This document shows, piece by piece, positions 42,101 through 49,998 of a DNA stretch of 59,273 nt (its first letter is position 1; each line of letters begins with the position of its first letter). The DNA lies in contig NZ_CAJQNT010000035.1 in the NCBI RefSeq assembly GCF_905479755.1, positions 1 through 59,273 on the forward strand, read 5' to 3'. A model generated the notes under the pieces. It was not told the DNA's origin, ran no database searches, and was given only the letters and a program-made list of their open reading frames with translations. Origin of the DNA: an uncultured Schumannella sp. GTDB taxonomy: Bacteria; Actinomycetota; Actinomycetes; Actinomycetales; Microbacteriaceae. The position numbers and the translations under genes are program-made.

Positions 42101-42261
42101 AGCTCGATCCAGTCGCCCGGGCTCCCGCCGTCCGTTTCGACCTCGTTGATGACGATGGAGGGAAGCTCCGCCGCGGATGCCGGAGCCGCAACAACGAGCG
42201 CGCCGAGGCCGAGCGCCGCGACGAGAGAACCAGAAAGATGACGACGCAACGAGGTACGCAC
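39166..42261 (-). CDS. cell-wall-anchored protein: four lamin-tail domains plus beta-propeller
   Basis: 1031 residues from GTG 42261 (GGAAAGG 9 nt upstream). A signal peptide (1-31) is followed by four lamin-tail domains at about 36-158, 173-295, 303-429 and 433-558. Each begins 'IVINEVE'-like and ends YGRCxDG...C, probably a disulfide. A six-bladed-propeller-like region (about 565-880: 'FEAPGTLWAVNNGSGKLYKLSW', 'LEGIAWIPDSY', 'AMELAFDPERGALWVVCDE') resembles esterase-like phytase/SdiA-regulated domains. A Gly-rich linker and Ig-like domain lead to LASTG (997-1001), a membrane helix and RRRIRTA, a class E sortase signal. Binding or hydrolytic activity is unknown. It follows hmuT by 118 bp in the same direction. 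Confidence 0.88.
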   Translation of the reverse strand: MRTSLRRHLSGSLVAALGLGALVVAAPASAAELPSIVINEVETDGGSPGDWIELKNRSDAAVDVSGWWVEDGGNPAEQLGTLEPIAADGYLVLDKDVHFSFGLGKAETITIYAADGETVIDTHTFPDDHAATTYGRCADGEGDFALTASSTRGAENDCASETPVEDPTAAEAFVLNEIVSSGGDPDDWIELYNTADVAVDAAGLQLRDGDVAHANYVIPADTVVAAGGFVVVEKAQFDWGLGGEDSVTLFDVDGATVVDEYSWSTHASTSYGRCVDGSGAFAETATVTKGAANDCAAAETPAVVVNEVESSDAGGGLDWAEFYNAGAETVDLSGYRFQDNDPTHDFFVFPDGFTLEPGEFFVVHGDTESEFPHGLGSNDSAILYAPDGVTVVDSCSWTSHAATTYGRCPDGTGEFATTTAPTKGAANNCAPAIVINEIESSDASGGADWVELANAGSGTIDLTGWSLKDNGDDDAFTFGAVTIDAGEHLLLERDDAGVTGFSYGLGGSDAVRLYDASATLVDSYAWDSHAAVTYGRCPDITGEFDATSVATPGAANVCPGEVPVAAWPGGASVTTVDEADAFGQDMSGLVFEAPGTLWAVNNGSGKLYKLSWNGSAWVPVTSDGWSSGKVLRYPGGTGQVDAEGVTILDGSSASGVYVASERNNDASSTSRPSILRFDVTGSSAELVAVDEWNLASDLASDIATLGANAGLEGIAWIPDSYLTANGLVDDATGEAYDPSDYPAHGSGLFFVAVEQDGGVYGYALTAGGGFERVTRFDSGFPGAMELAFDPERGALWVVCDELCGGESRLFTIAADGDDAGHFTLTTAYARPADAPNVANEGFAITPQSACVGGVKPVYWADDNGTDGHGLRAGTITCAVLGGGGGSGGGTGTDPDAPLESELGPGNAGTVSAPSNAAPGDTLTIFVGVEYAGDEVDAWVFSTPTYLGRHTVSVSGTISVTLPSGLDAGSHRIVILDMAGAIIGWDELEVAAAETSALASTGGESHGAEWLALSMLVAGAVLVIARRRIRTA

Positions 42262-42379
42262 GAGGGATGCCTTTCCGACCCGAGGAGTGAGGGATTCTCT
42301 GAGCCGAGCGGCAGTGTGACGCGGCAATCGGAACGTCAGGTGAACGGCAGGATACGAAATCCCACCGTGGTCGTCGCCG

Positions 42380-43498
42380 CTAGTTCGGGACGGCGTACAC
42401 CGCGCGCGCGAGTGCGTCGAGCACCGCCGCCGAACGCGGGCCGAAGCTCAGCACATCGCCGTCGGCCATGTCGACGAAGCGGCGGTTCTCGCCCGCGTGG
42501 GTCAGCGCGATCGCCGGCTTCGAGGCCAGCAGCGCGTCGACGCCGCCGACCGATTCGAGACCCTCGGTCATCACCAGGATGACGTCCGGATCCGCGGCGA
42601 TCAGCGCTTCGTCGGTCATCGGCCTCTCGCCGCTCCACCCCACCTCGGCCGCGACATCGATGCCGCCCAGGCCCGCGATCAGCTCATCCGCGCCGGAGCC
42701 CTCGCCGAAGAGGTAGTAGATGCCGGAACCTCCGCGCAGGTAGAGAAAGATCATCCGCGGGCGCATCGACTCGTCCGCCGGGAGGATGGCGGCAATCTCG
42801 GCCAGCGTCGCCTCGACGTCGGCGGTGACCGAAGCCGCGAGAAGTTCGCCCGTCTCGGCCGCACCCATCGCCTCACCAACGTCGCGGGCCAACTGCGCCG
42901 CCCCCTCGAAAGACGGCTCGTTGTCGAGGAACACGACGGTGACACCCACCTGCCGGAGCTGCTCGAGCACGTCGCGCGGGCCGATGGTGCCGTCGGTGAG
43001 CACGAGGGTGGGGCGCAGCGCGATCACCGCTTCCGCGTTGATGGTGTGACCGTTGCTGGTCACGAGCGGAAGGTCGGCGGCGCCGTCGAACGTTGTCGAG
43101 GTGTCGCGCCCCACGAGCTGGTCGCCGAGCCCGAGCCCCCAGACGGTCGCCGCGATGGAGCCGGCGAGGTCGAGCGCCAAAACGCGTGAGATGTCGGTGA
43201 CCTCCACCAGGAGCTCACCGTCGCTGTCGTGCGAGGTGACGGTGACCGGCAGCGCCACGGCGGGGTCGGAGGCAACCGGTTCGATTGCCTCGTTCGGCAG
43301 AATCGCCGTAGTCGGCCCCTCGACATCGCTCGGATCGGGATGCAGTGCCACCTCGGAAAGTGGGCGGTCATCCGTCACGACGGGGCTCGGATCAACGCCC
43401 GAGCCGGCCGTCGACGTGCAGCCGGCGAGCACCACGCTCGTGGCCAGCACCGTGACGATCGCGCCCAACGTGGTGCGCGAACCGGAGAGCCGGATCAT
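42380..43498 (-). CDS. hmuT: hemin-binding lipoprotein of an ABC importer
   Basis: 372 residues. The lipobox VVLAGC places lipidated Cys27. The TroA/BtuF-type binding fold has 'VLALDLAGSIAATVWGLGLGDQLVGRDTSTTF', 'VTSNGHTINAEAVIALRPTLVLTDGTIGP' and 'GIDVAAEVGWSGERPMTDEALIAADPDVILVMTEGLESVGG'. In the Corynebacterium system HmuT takes heme from HtaA and hands it to HmuUV; here hmuUV lie 19 kb away. ATG 43498 overlaps the htaA stop by ATGA. It is in the operon behind the DtxR-type box at 44294. Confidence 0.9.
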   Translation of the reverse strand: MIRLSGSRTTLGAIVTVLATSVVLAGCTSTAGSGVDPSPVVTDDRPLSEVALHPDPSDVEGPTTAILPNEAIEPVASDPAVALPVTVTSHDSDGELLVEVTDISRVLALDLAGSIAATVWGLGLGDQLVGRDTSTTFDGAADLPLVTSNGHTINAEAVIALRPTLVLTDGTIGPRDVLEQLRQVGVTVVFLDNEPSFEGAAQLARDVGEAMGAAETGELLAASVTADVEATLAEIAAILPADESMRPRMIFLYLRGGSGIYYLFGEGSGADELIAGLGGIDVAAEVGWSGERPMTDEALIAADPDVILVMTEGLESVGGVDALLASKPAIALTHAGENRRFVDMADGDVLSFGPRSAAVLDALARAVYAVPN

Positions 43499-44256
43499 CC
43501 CGCGACGCCTCGGCGCCGCGTCAGCCGCACCGCCAGCACGGCGAGCGCGGCGGCAGCGATCGTGCCGCCCGCGATCAGCCCGACCCGGGTCGGCAGCGCC
43601 CGCGCGTCCGCCGCAGCCGCCAACGCCTCGACGCACGTCACGTCGATGCTCGCCGTGATCGTCATCGGGTCGAAGTCGGCACCCGCCTGATAGTCGGGGA
43701 AGGCCGCGGTTCCCGCCTCGGTGAGGGTCGGCGCCGCAACGACCAGAGTCCACCCGCCGTTCTCCACGCTCGACTCGGCCGCGCCGGTCACGAAGTCCAC
43801 GCTCGCCGCGGTGATCTGCTCGCCGTCGCGCGTGGCCCCCGACACATCGAGCACGACGTGCGCCGTGCCGTCGGCATCGACGCGCACGATCGGATCGGCG
43901 AAGGTCGTGTCGAGGATCCCCCCGTGGCCGGTGAAACGGACCCCGCCGCTGAAGTGAATGTCGGCCGTGTCGGCCTCGGCATCCAGGAAGCCGGCACCCG
44001 GCGCCCAGGTGAAGTCGGGCGTCGCGTAGCTGACGGCGCCGTCGGTCGTCCACTCTCCGTTGGCGATCGCACCATCGATGTACGCGCGGAACGTTTCTTT
44101 GAAGCCCCAGACGAGACTCGCGTCGACGATCGCGCAGTCCGCCCCCGCGGCCGTGGAGGCGCCGGCCGTGCTCTCGGCGGCGGCCGGAGCCGCCGCGCCG
44201 CACGCCACGAGCGCGCCAACGGCGAGGCCAGCGGCGACCAGACGTGTGCGGAGCAT
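43495..44256 (-). CDS. htaA: HtaA-domain heme-binding surface protein
   Basis: 253 residues: signal peptide (about 1-27), one HtaA domain (about 40-205: 'ASLVWGFKETFRAYIDGAIANGEWTTDGAVSYATPDFTWAPGAGFLD', 'FSGGVRFTGHGGILDTTFADPIVRV'), and a C-terminal membrane helix with tail 'RLTRRRGVAG'. HtaA domains bind hemin and pass it to HmuT; Corynebacterium HtaA has two, this one has one. ATG 44256 has AAAGG 7 nt upstream. It is the first gene behind a DtxR-type box, so it is iron-repressed by inference. Confidence 0.9.
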   Translation of the reverse strand: MLRTRLVAAGLAVGALVACGAAAPAAAESTAGASTAAGADCAIVDASLVWGFKETFRAYIDGAIANGEWTTDGAVSYATPDFTWAPGAGFLDAEADTADIHFSGGVRFTGHGGILDTTFADPIVRVDADGTAHVVLDVSGATRDGEQITAASVDFVTGAAESSVENGGWTLVVAAPTLTEAGTAAFPDYQAGADFDPMTITASIDVTCVEALAAAADARALPTRVGLIAGGTIAAAALAVLAVRLTRRRGVAG

Positions 44257-44293
44257 GACAGCCTTTCTGTGCGGCGCGCAGCGCACACACCAC

Positions 44294-44315
44294 CAGCTTA
44301 GGCAAACCTAAGCTG
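44294..44315 (-). promoter_or_regulatory. DtxR/IdeR-type iron box before htaA-hmuT
   Basis: A palindrome with perfect 9-bp arms CAGCTTAGG and CCTAAGCTG around CAAA. It contains TTAGGCAAACCTAA, close to the DtxR consensus TTAGGTTAGCCTAACCTAA. It lies 38 bp before the htaA start. Confidence 0.85.
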
Positions 44316-44363
44316 CGGCGCAGACTCGCACGGCTTCGGGATTCGAGGCGGCAGACTGGAGCC

Positions 44364-45053
44364 ATGAACACGCACGTGATTGTTCTCCCCGGAGGCGGGT
44401 ACGGCATGCACGCCGATCACGAGGCCGAGCCGGTCGCGACGTGGCTCCGTGGCGTGGGCGTGACGGCGCACGTCTTCCGCTACCCGGTCCACACACGGCA
44501 CCCCGCGGTGCTCGAAGCGATTCGCGACGAGATCCGACGCACTCGAAACACAGGGGCGACCCGCGTCGGCCTGCTCGGCTTCTCCGCGGGCGGCCACGCC
44601 GCCGGCCACGCCGCTCTCGCCCCTGGCGCCCGCGAGGAGGAGCGGGTCGATTTCGCGATCCTCGGCTACCCGGTCGTGTCGATGCTGCTCGACACGCACG
44701 CAGGCTCGCGCGCCAACCTGCTCGGCCCGGACCCGTCGCCGGAGCTCCGAGCCGAGACGTCCCTCGAGCGCCTCGTCACCCCGGAGGCGCCGCCGTTCTT
44801 CGTCTGGCACACCTCCGACGACCCGGCGGTGCCGGTCGAGCACAGTTACCTGCTTGCGCAGTCGCTCGCCGCAGCCGGAGTTCGCCACAGTCTGCACGTC
44901 TACCCGAGTGGTGACGGTCGCCACGGACTCGGCCTCGCCGAGGAGTTCGCACTCCCCTCGGGCTGGACCCGCCAGTGCGCAGCCTGGCTCGCCGCGGCGG
45001 GGTGGATCACGCCGCCCCGGCGCTCGTGGTGGAGCAGGCTCCAGGGGCGCTGA
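44364..45053 (+). CDS. alpha/beta hydrolase, esterase/acetylxylan-esterase-like
   Basis: 229 residues. 'VIVLPGGGYGMHADHEAEPVATWL' is the oxyanion GGG-Y block of the BD-FAE/Axe2-like esterases. The nucleophile Ser is in 'VGLLGFSAGGHAAGHAAL', with Asp in 'VWHTSDDPAVPVEHS' and His in 'GDGRHGLGLA'. No signal peptide, so it acts in the cytoplasm. It is divergent from the iron-regulated htaA operon; the shared 107-bp spacer holds the DtxR-type box, which might also affect this gene. Substrate unknown, possibly acylated sugars or carbamates. Confidence 0.86.
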   Translation: MNTHVIVLPGGGYGMHADHEAEPVATWLRGVGVTAHVFRYPVHTRHPAVLEAIRDEIRRTRNTGATRVGLLGFSAGGHAAGHAALAPGAREEERVDFAILGYPVVSMLLDTHAGSRANLLGPDPSPELRAETSLERLVTPEAPPFFVWHTSDDPAVPVEHSYLLAQSLAAAGVRHSLHVYPSGDGRHGLGLAEEFALPSGWTRQCAAWLAAAGWITPPRRSWWSRLQGR

Positions 45054-45062
45054 TCGCTCGAA

Positions 45063-46172
45063 CTAGGGCAGCGGGCCGAGCAGGTGGCTCGCGACCGTCG
45101 CGTGCACGCTTTCGGTGTCGCTCGGGTGATAGATGCCCGCGAGCACATCGCGCTGCAGCCGCGCCAACTCACTCGACGAGCGATAGCCGCCGCCGCCCGC
45201 GGAGCGCATCGCGTGATCGACGACCACGCGCGCCGTCTCCGTCGCGCGGTGCTTGGCCCCCGTGAGTTTGCGGAACCACAGGGCGCCGTGGTCGACCAGG
45301 TTGTCGACGTCGGCGGCCAACGTGTCGAGGTCCGGGGCGAGCGCGTCGAGGGCGAGCGCCGCCTCGGCGAGGCGCCACCGGAAGTCGGGGTCGCGGTCGT
45401 AGGTCTGGCCCGTCTTCACGCTCGTGCGGCGCCGCACGGCCTCGACCCCGAGCTCGAGCGCACGGTCGGCGATGCCCGCATAGACGGAGCCGATCAGCAG
45501 CAGGAAGTTGGCGAAGATCGCGAACACGAACGGATCCGCGTTCGGGCCCACGGGCAGGAAGCGCGAAATGCGCTCCTGGGGCACGACGGCGCCGTCGAGC
45601 TTCGTGGTGCGGCTCTGGGTGGCGCGCATCCCGAGGGTGTCCCAGTCGTCGAGCGTCGTCACGCCGGCGTCGTCGCGCGTGAGAAACCCGTGCACGAGGC
45701 GCGGCCCGTCGGGGCCATCGAGCTGCTTGCCGAACACCCCGAGGCGGGTCCAGGCCGGGGCGAGCGATGTGAAGATCTTGGTGCCCGTGAAGGCGTAACC
45801 GCCGTCGACGGTGTCGACGGTCGTCAGCGAGTCCCAGAGCACGAGATCGTTGCCGGGTTCGCTGTTGCCGAAGGCGAACAGCTCGCCCGCCTCGGCATCC
45901 CGCAGCACCCAGTCGAGGCTCGCGTCACCGCGCTCGTGCAGCACCCGCGCGACCCCCACCCAGACGAGGTGCATGTTGATGCCGAGCGCCGTCGCGGGGG
46001 CGTGAGCCGCCAGGAGGCGCTGGTCGCGCGCCGTCTCGAGCAGCGACCGCGGCGCGAGATACCCCGCCGCGCGCAACTCGTCGAGGTCCTCGGCGAAGAA
46101 CGTGTTGTCGCGGTCGTACCCGGCCGCGCGCGAACGGATGCGGGCCAGGAGTTCCGGAGTCAACGCGGTCAC
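45063..46172 (-). CDS. acyl-CoA dehydrogenase-fold flavoprotein
   Basis: 369 residues with the three-part fold: an N-terminal helical domain, a beta domain with 'GELFAFGNSEPGNDLVLWDSLTTVDTVDGGYAFTGTKIFTSLAPAWTRLGVFG', and a C-terminal four-helix bundle ending 'SSSELARLQRDVLAGIYHPSDTESVHATVASHLLG'. The last block resembles the DszC/HpaB-like flavin monooxygenase branch as much as true acyl-CoA dehydrogenases, and no catalytic Glu can be fixed. Substrate unknown. It is 22 bp after the Gfo/Idh/MocA gene and probably co-transcribed with it. Confidence 0.82.
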   Translation of the reverse strand: MTALTPELLARIRSRAAGYDRDNTFFAEDLDELRAAGYLAPRSLLETARDQRLLAAHAPATALGINMHLVWVGVARVLHERGDASLDWVLRDAEAGELFAFGNSEPGNDLVLWDSLTTVDTVDGGYAFTGTKIFTSLAPAWTRLGVFGKQLDGPDGPRLVHGFLTRDDAGVTTLDDWDTLGMRATQSRTTKLDGAVVPQERISRFLPVGPNADPFVFAIFANFLLLIGSVYAGIADRALELGVEAVRRRTSVKTGQTYDRDPDFRWRLAEAALALDALAPDLDTLAADVDNLVDHGALWFRKLTGAKHRATETARVVVDHAMRSAGGGGYRSSSELARLQRDVLAGIYHPSDTESVHATVASHLLGPLP

Positions 46173-46194
46173 CCGACCAGGCTATCCGCGCGGC

Positions 46195-47223
46195 TCAGGC
46201 GGCGCCGAGCTGGCGCCGGGCCTCGTCGATGATGCGCAGTTGTTGGATGCTCTGCTCGAGCGGGTGCTCCGGCGCCTCGGTGCGGCCTGCCGCGACATGC
46301 GCGGCCGCGGCGGTCACCTGGTAGCAGAGCCCGTCATTCCAAATCAACGGCGCCGGATCGCGCCAGTCGAGCCGCTCCTCCCCGGCGGTGACGGTGAACC
46401 CGCCGACGCCGCAGAACGGAGACTGGAAGGACACCACCGCACCCTCCGCGCCGATGGTGGCGCCGATCGGCGTGTGGGCGACCATGCTCGAGCTGGCCAC
46501 CGCGGTCGCCGTTCCATAGTCGAGCGTGACGACGGCCTGTTCATCGACGCCGGTCACCGCAAGGCTGCCGTGCGCCGTCACGCGGGCCGGCTCGAGCCCG
46601 AGAACGAATCCCGAAAACCACACGGTGTACACGCCGAGGTCGAGCAGGCTTCCCCCGCCGAGCGCGGGATCGAACGCGCGGCTGTGCGGATCGAACGGGA
46701 ACCGGGCACCGAAGTCGGCAGCCACCTGACGCGGTGCGCCCAGAGCTCCGTCGTCGAGCAGTTGGCGAAGCACCGTCGTTTGCGGCAGGAACCTCGACCA
46801 CATCGCCTCCATCGCGAAGACGCCCGCGCTCCGGGCGGCGGCGGCGATGGCTTCGGCATCCTCCGCGTTCGTCGCGATCGGCTTCTCGATCAAGACGTGC
46901 TTGCCGGCCGCGGTCGCCATTTCGGCGAGCGCGCGGTGCTCGCTGTGCGGCGCCGCGATGTAGACGATGTCCACCTCCGGATCGCCGACGAGCGCCGCGT
47001 AATCTCCGTATGAGCGGGCAATCCCGTGCTGCGAGGCAAAGGCCGCCGCGCGCTCGGCGGACCGCGAAGCCACGGCGACGACCCGTTGGTCGGTGTTGGC
47101 GTGCACCGTCGAGACCCAGGCGTTCGCGATGCGGCCGGGAGCGAGGACACCCCAGCGCAGTGTCGGACCCCCACGCAACGGAGTATGGCGGGACGACGGC
47201 AGTGTCGAGGGGAGCGAAGTCAC
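46195..47223 (-). CDS. Gfo/Idh/MocA-family oxidoreductase
   Basis: 342 residues. A Rossmann NAD(P) domain ('LRWGVLAPGRIANAWVSTVHANTDQRVVAVASRS') with 'VDIVYIAAPHSEHRALAEMATAAGKHVLIEKPIATNAEDAEAI', where the Lys of EKP is catalytic, is followed by the C-terminal substrate domain ('LGGGSLLDLGVYTVWFSGFVLG'). Members oxidise or dehydrate sugars and inositols. GTG 47223 lies 23 bp after fbpC, so the gene may be expressed from the iron-regulated promoter. A metabolic link to iron is not obvious. Confidence 0.88.
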   Translation of the reverse strand: MTSLPSTLPSSRHTPLRGGPTLRWGVLAPGRIANAWVSTVHANTDQRVVAVASRSAERAAAFASQHGIARSYGDYAALVGDPEVDIVYIAAPHSEHRALAEMATAAGKHVLIEKPIATNAEDAEAIAAAARSAGVFAMEAMWSRFLPQTTVLRQLLDDGALGAPRQVAADFGARFPFDPHSRAFDPALGGGSLLDLGVYTVWFSGFVLGLEPARVTAHGSLAVTGVDEQAVVTLDYGTATAVASSSMVAHTPIGATIGAEGAVVSFQSPFCGVGGFTVTAGEERLDWRDPAPLIWNDGLCYQVTAAAAHVAAGRTEAPEHPLEQSIQQLRIIDEARRQLGAA

Positions 47224-47246
47224 CCCGCCGACGCTACCAGCGGGTG

Positions 47247-48335
47247 TCAGTCCGCAGTGTCGCCCCAGGGCGTCGCCGGCGGAAAGGCGAGGCCGGGCCG
47301 CTGCACGGCCAGACGCACCTCATCCCCGACGGCGGGCAGCTCCACCGTTGCCATGCGCATCCGCACGCTCGGGCCTCCCACCACCTCGCACGAGACCATG
47401 GCGTCGTGACCCGCGTACGAGATCGCGGTCACCCGGGCATCCGCACCGGCGGCGGCGTGCGCGAGCAGTTCCGGCCGCGGCATGATCCACTCCGGTCGGA
47501 GCATCAGACGCACCGGATCGCCGTCGGCGGGAGCGAACCCCACCGCGGAGGCCTCGACCGCGCCAAGCGCGCACATCACGCGTCCGCCGCGCCACCGCCC
47601 CTCGAGCTCGACGACATCGCCGACGAAGGAGGCGACCCAATCCGAGGCCGGGTGCTGATAGATCTCGGCGGGCGTGCCGAACTGTTCCAGGCGGCCCTCG
47701 CGCAGCACCGCCACCTTGTCGGCGAGCGTGAGCGCCTCCTCCTGGTCATGGGTGACCAGAAGCGAGGTCGTGCCCTGCGCGCGCAGCAGCTCGGCGACCT
47801 CGCGGCGGAGCCCCACGCGCAACTGGGTATCGAGGGCGGCGAAGGGCTCGTCGAGGAGCAGGAGCTCCGGGCGCGGCGCGAGCGCCCGCGCGAGTGACAC
47901 GCGCTGCCCCTGCCCGCCGGAGAGCTGGTTGGGGGCGCGCCCCGTGAGACCGCCCAGGCCGACGAGCTCCGCAAGCTCGGCGATCCGCCGCTCTCGACTC
48001 GACGCCGCCCCGCGCCCGCGCGGCACCGCGAACCCGATGTTGTCGCCGACCGTGAGATGCGGAAACAGGGAGGCCTCCTGCGGCACCCAGCCGATGCCGC
48101 GCTTCTCGGGCGGAACCGTGCGACCGGGTCGGGAGAGCTCGCGCGACCCGATGCGGATCGAACCGGCCCCGATCGGCAGCAGCCCGGCGATGGCAAGCAG
48201 CAGGGTCGTCTTACCGCATCCGCTCGGGCCGAGCACGGCCACGAGATCGCCGCGGTCGATGCGCAGCGACACGTCGTCGACGGCGAGCGTCGACCCATGG
48301 GTCACGCTCACCCCGTCGATGACGAGATCGCTCAC
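47247..48335 (-). CDS. fbpC: iron(III) ABC transporter ATP-binding protein
   Basis: 362 residues. Walker A 'GPSGCGKTT' lies at 36-44, signature 'LSGGQGQRVSLARALAPRPELLLLDEPFAALD', H-loop 'VTHDQEEAL'. A C-terminal TOBE-type regulatory domain (about 265-355) is present, as in FbpC/PotA. GTG 48335 overlaps the permease stop as GTGA. It powers the FbpB permease. Confidence 0.92.
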   Translation of the reverse strand: MSDLVIDGVSVTHGSTLAVDDVSLRIDRGDLVAVLGPSGCGKTTLLLAIAGLLPIGAGSIRIGSRELSRPGRTVPPEKRGIGWVPQEASLFPHLTVGDNIGFAVPRGRGAASSRERRIAELAELVGLGGLTGRAPNQLSGGQGQRVSLARALAPRPELLLLDEPFAALDTQLRVGLRREVAELLRAQGTTSLLVTHDQEEALTLADKVAVLREGRLEQFGTPAEIYQHPASDWVASFVGDVVELEGRWRGGRVMCALGAVEASAVGFAPADGDPVRLMLRPEWIMPRPELLAHAAAGADARVTAISYAGHDAMVSCEVVGGPSVRMRMATVELPAVGDEVRLAVQRPGLAFPPATPWGDTAD

Positions 48336-49912
48336 AGCTCCTCCTTGGCGACGGTGCGGACCCCGGAGAGCACGACCGCGGGGACGGCGGCCAGCAGCAC
48401 GAGCATCGCGGCATACGGTGCGGCGGCGCCGTACTCGACGATCACGGTGCGGTTCCACAGTTCGGTGGCGAGCGTCGACACCCCGGTGGGGCGCAGCAGC
48501 AGCGTCGCGGGCAATTCTTTCATGGTCGCGATGGCCACGAGCAGGGCGCCGATGCCGACGCTCGGCAGCGCCATCGGCACCGTCACGCGCCACCAGGCGC
48601 GGATCGGCGAATCACCGAGGGTCCGGGCGACGGCGACCAGTCGCGGGGGCACATCCCCGAGACCCGCCCGCATGGTGCTGATCGCCTTGGGTGCGAACAG
48701 CACGGCGTAGGCGAACACCAGCACGACGACGCTCTGATAGAGCGTCGGAACGACCGCGAGCGCGAAGAACACGAGCGAAAGACCGACGACGATGCCGGGC
48801 AGGGCGTGGCCGAGGTAGCTCACCGACTCGAGCACCGTGACGAGGCGACCGCGGTAGCGGCTCGCGAGTGCCGCGACGGGGAGCGCGAGCAGCACCGCAA
48901 GCAGCGCCGCCCCCACCGCGACTCCCACGGTCGCACCGACCGCGGCGAGCAGTCGCGCCAGGTCGAGCTCGCGCAGGGTCTGCGCTTCGAGCAGGCGTGA
49001 CAGCAGCCCGAGCATCGGCACCGCGACGCCAACGACCGGGGCCGCGGCGACGACCGGCAGCAGGGCGACGAGCACCCCGCGCCGCACGCTGCGGGGCGCG
49101 ACCGCCCGGGCCGCCTGCCGCGGCAGCTGCCCGCGCGCGCCACGCTCCCCGACGACCACGAGCAGGGCGAGCACCACCAGCAGCAGCGCCAGCACCGCGG
49201 CCTGCGCCCGATCGAAACTCGCCGAATACGCCTGGTTGATGCCCCAGGTGAGCGTCGGGAATCGCATCATCGCGACCAGTCCGAAGTCGCTCAACGAGTA
49301 CAGCGCGACGAGCAGCGAACCGGCGATCGCGGCAGGGCGCACCTGCGGCCAGGTCGCCACGAAGAACGCCCTGAGGGGCCCTCGGCCGAGCGTGCGGGCG
49401 ACGCCCTCCAGATCGCCGGATGCCCCGCGCAGGGCTGCCGCGACCGGCAACGTCACGTACGGCACGGTGACGGCGGTCAGCAGGATCCAGCTCGGCAGGA
49501 ATCCATTGATCGCTGGGAGCGTCACAAGCCAGCCGTAGCCCGCGAGGTAGGAGGGCACCGCGAGCGGCAGGGAGGAGACGAGCAGCCAGGTGCGGGGGAA
49601 GGGGACGCGCAGTCGACTCAGCACGACCGCGGTCGCGGTGCCGAGGACGAGTGCGGTCACCGTGACGGCCGCGGCGAGCCCCACCGAGTTGGCCGCATAC
49701 TCAAGGACGCGCGGGCGGGCCAGAATGTCGAGCATCGTCTCGATGCCGCCGCCTGCGGCTCGCACCACGAGGTAGACGAGCGGAATGGCGGCGGCCGCCG
49801 CGGCGATGCCTGCCGCGAGTACGAGCGGCACCGGCGGCCGGGCCGGACCTGCGGGCGCGGTCGCGAGAGCCGTCCGCGGGGGCGGCTCGACGGCTTCCGG
49901 CGCGATGATCAT
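48332..49912 (-). CDS. fbpB: iron(III) ABC transporter permease, double-length
   Basis: 526 residues with about twelve membrane helices, a fused permease pair as in FbpB/SfuB. Two EAA docking loops are present: 'LEGVARTLGRGPLRAFFVATWPQVRPAAIAG' and 'LVAVARTLGDSPIRAWWRVTVPMALPSVG'. The N-terminal 30 residues are a Pro/Ala-rich cytoplasmic head. It is separated from fbpA by an 86-bp spacer with a hairpin, and overlaps fbpC. Confidence 0.92.
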   Translation of the reverse strand: MIIAPEAVEPPPRTALATAPAGPARPPVPLVLAAGIAAAAAAIPLVYLVVRAAGGGIETMLDILARPRVLEYAANSVGLAAAVTVTALVLGTATAVVLSRLRVPFPRTWLLVSSLPLAVPSYLAGYGWLVTLPAINGFLPSWILLTAVTVPYVTLPVAAALRGASGDLEGVARTLGRGPLRAFFVATWPQVRPAAIAGSLLVALYSLSDFGLVAMMRFPTLTWGINQAYSASFDRAQAAVLALLLVVLALLVVVGERGARGQLPRQAARAVAPRSVRRGVLVALLPVVAAAPVVGVAVPMLGLLSRLLEAQTLRELDLARLLAAVGATVGVAVGAALLAVLLALPVAALASRYRGRLVTVLESVSYLGHALPGIVVGLSLVFFALAVVPTLYQSVVVLVFAYAVLFAPKAISTMRAGLGDVPPRLVAVARTLGDSPIRAWWRVTVPMALPSVGIGALLVAIATMKELPATLLLRPTGVSTLATELWNRTVIVEYGAAAPYAAMLVLLAAVPAVVLSGVRTVAKEEL

Positions 49913-49946
49913 CGCTCTATTGCACCATTCCCGAGTGTGGCGCGCG

Positions 49947-49982
49947 GCGGCGAGGATGCGGGACGCCCCGCCGCCTCGCCGC
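49947..49982 (-). terminator. intercistronic hairpin between fbpA and fbpB
   Basis: GCGGCGAGG (49947-49955) and CCTCGCCGC (49974-49982) form a 9-bp stem with an 18-nt loop in the spacer after the fbpA stop. Such hairpins partly terminate or stabilise the 5' message so that more binding protein than permease is made; that role is inferred. Confidence 0.5.
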
Positions 49983-49998
49983 TCGCGCGACCGTGTCG

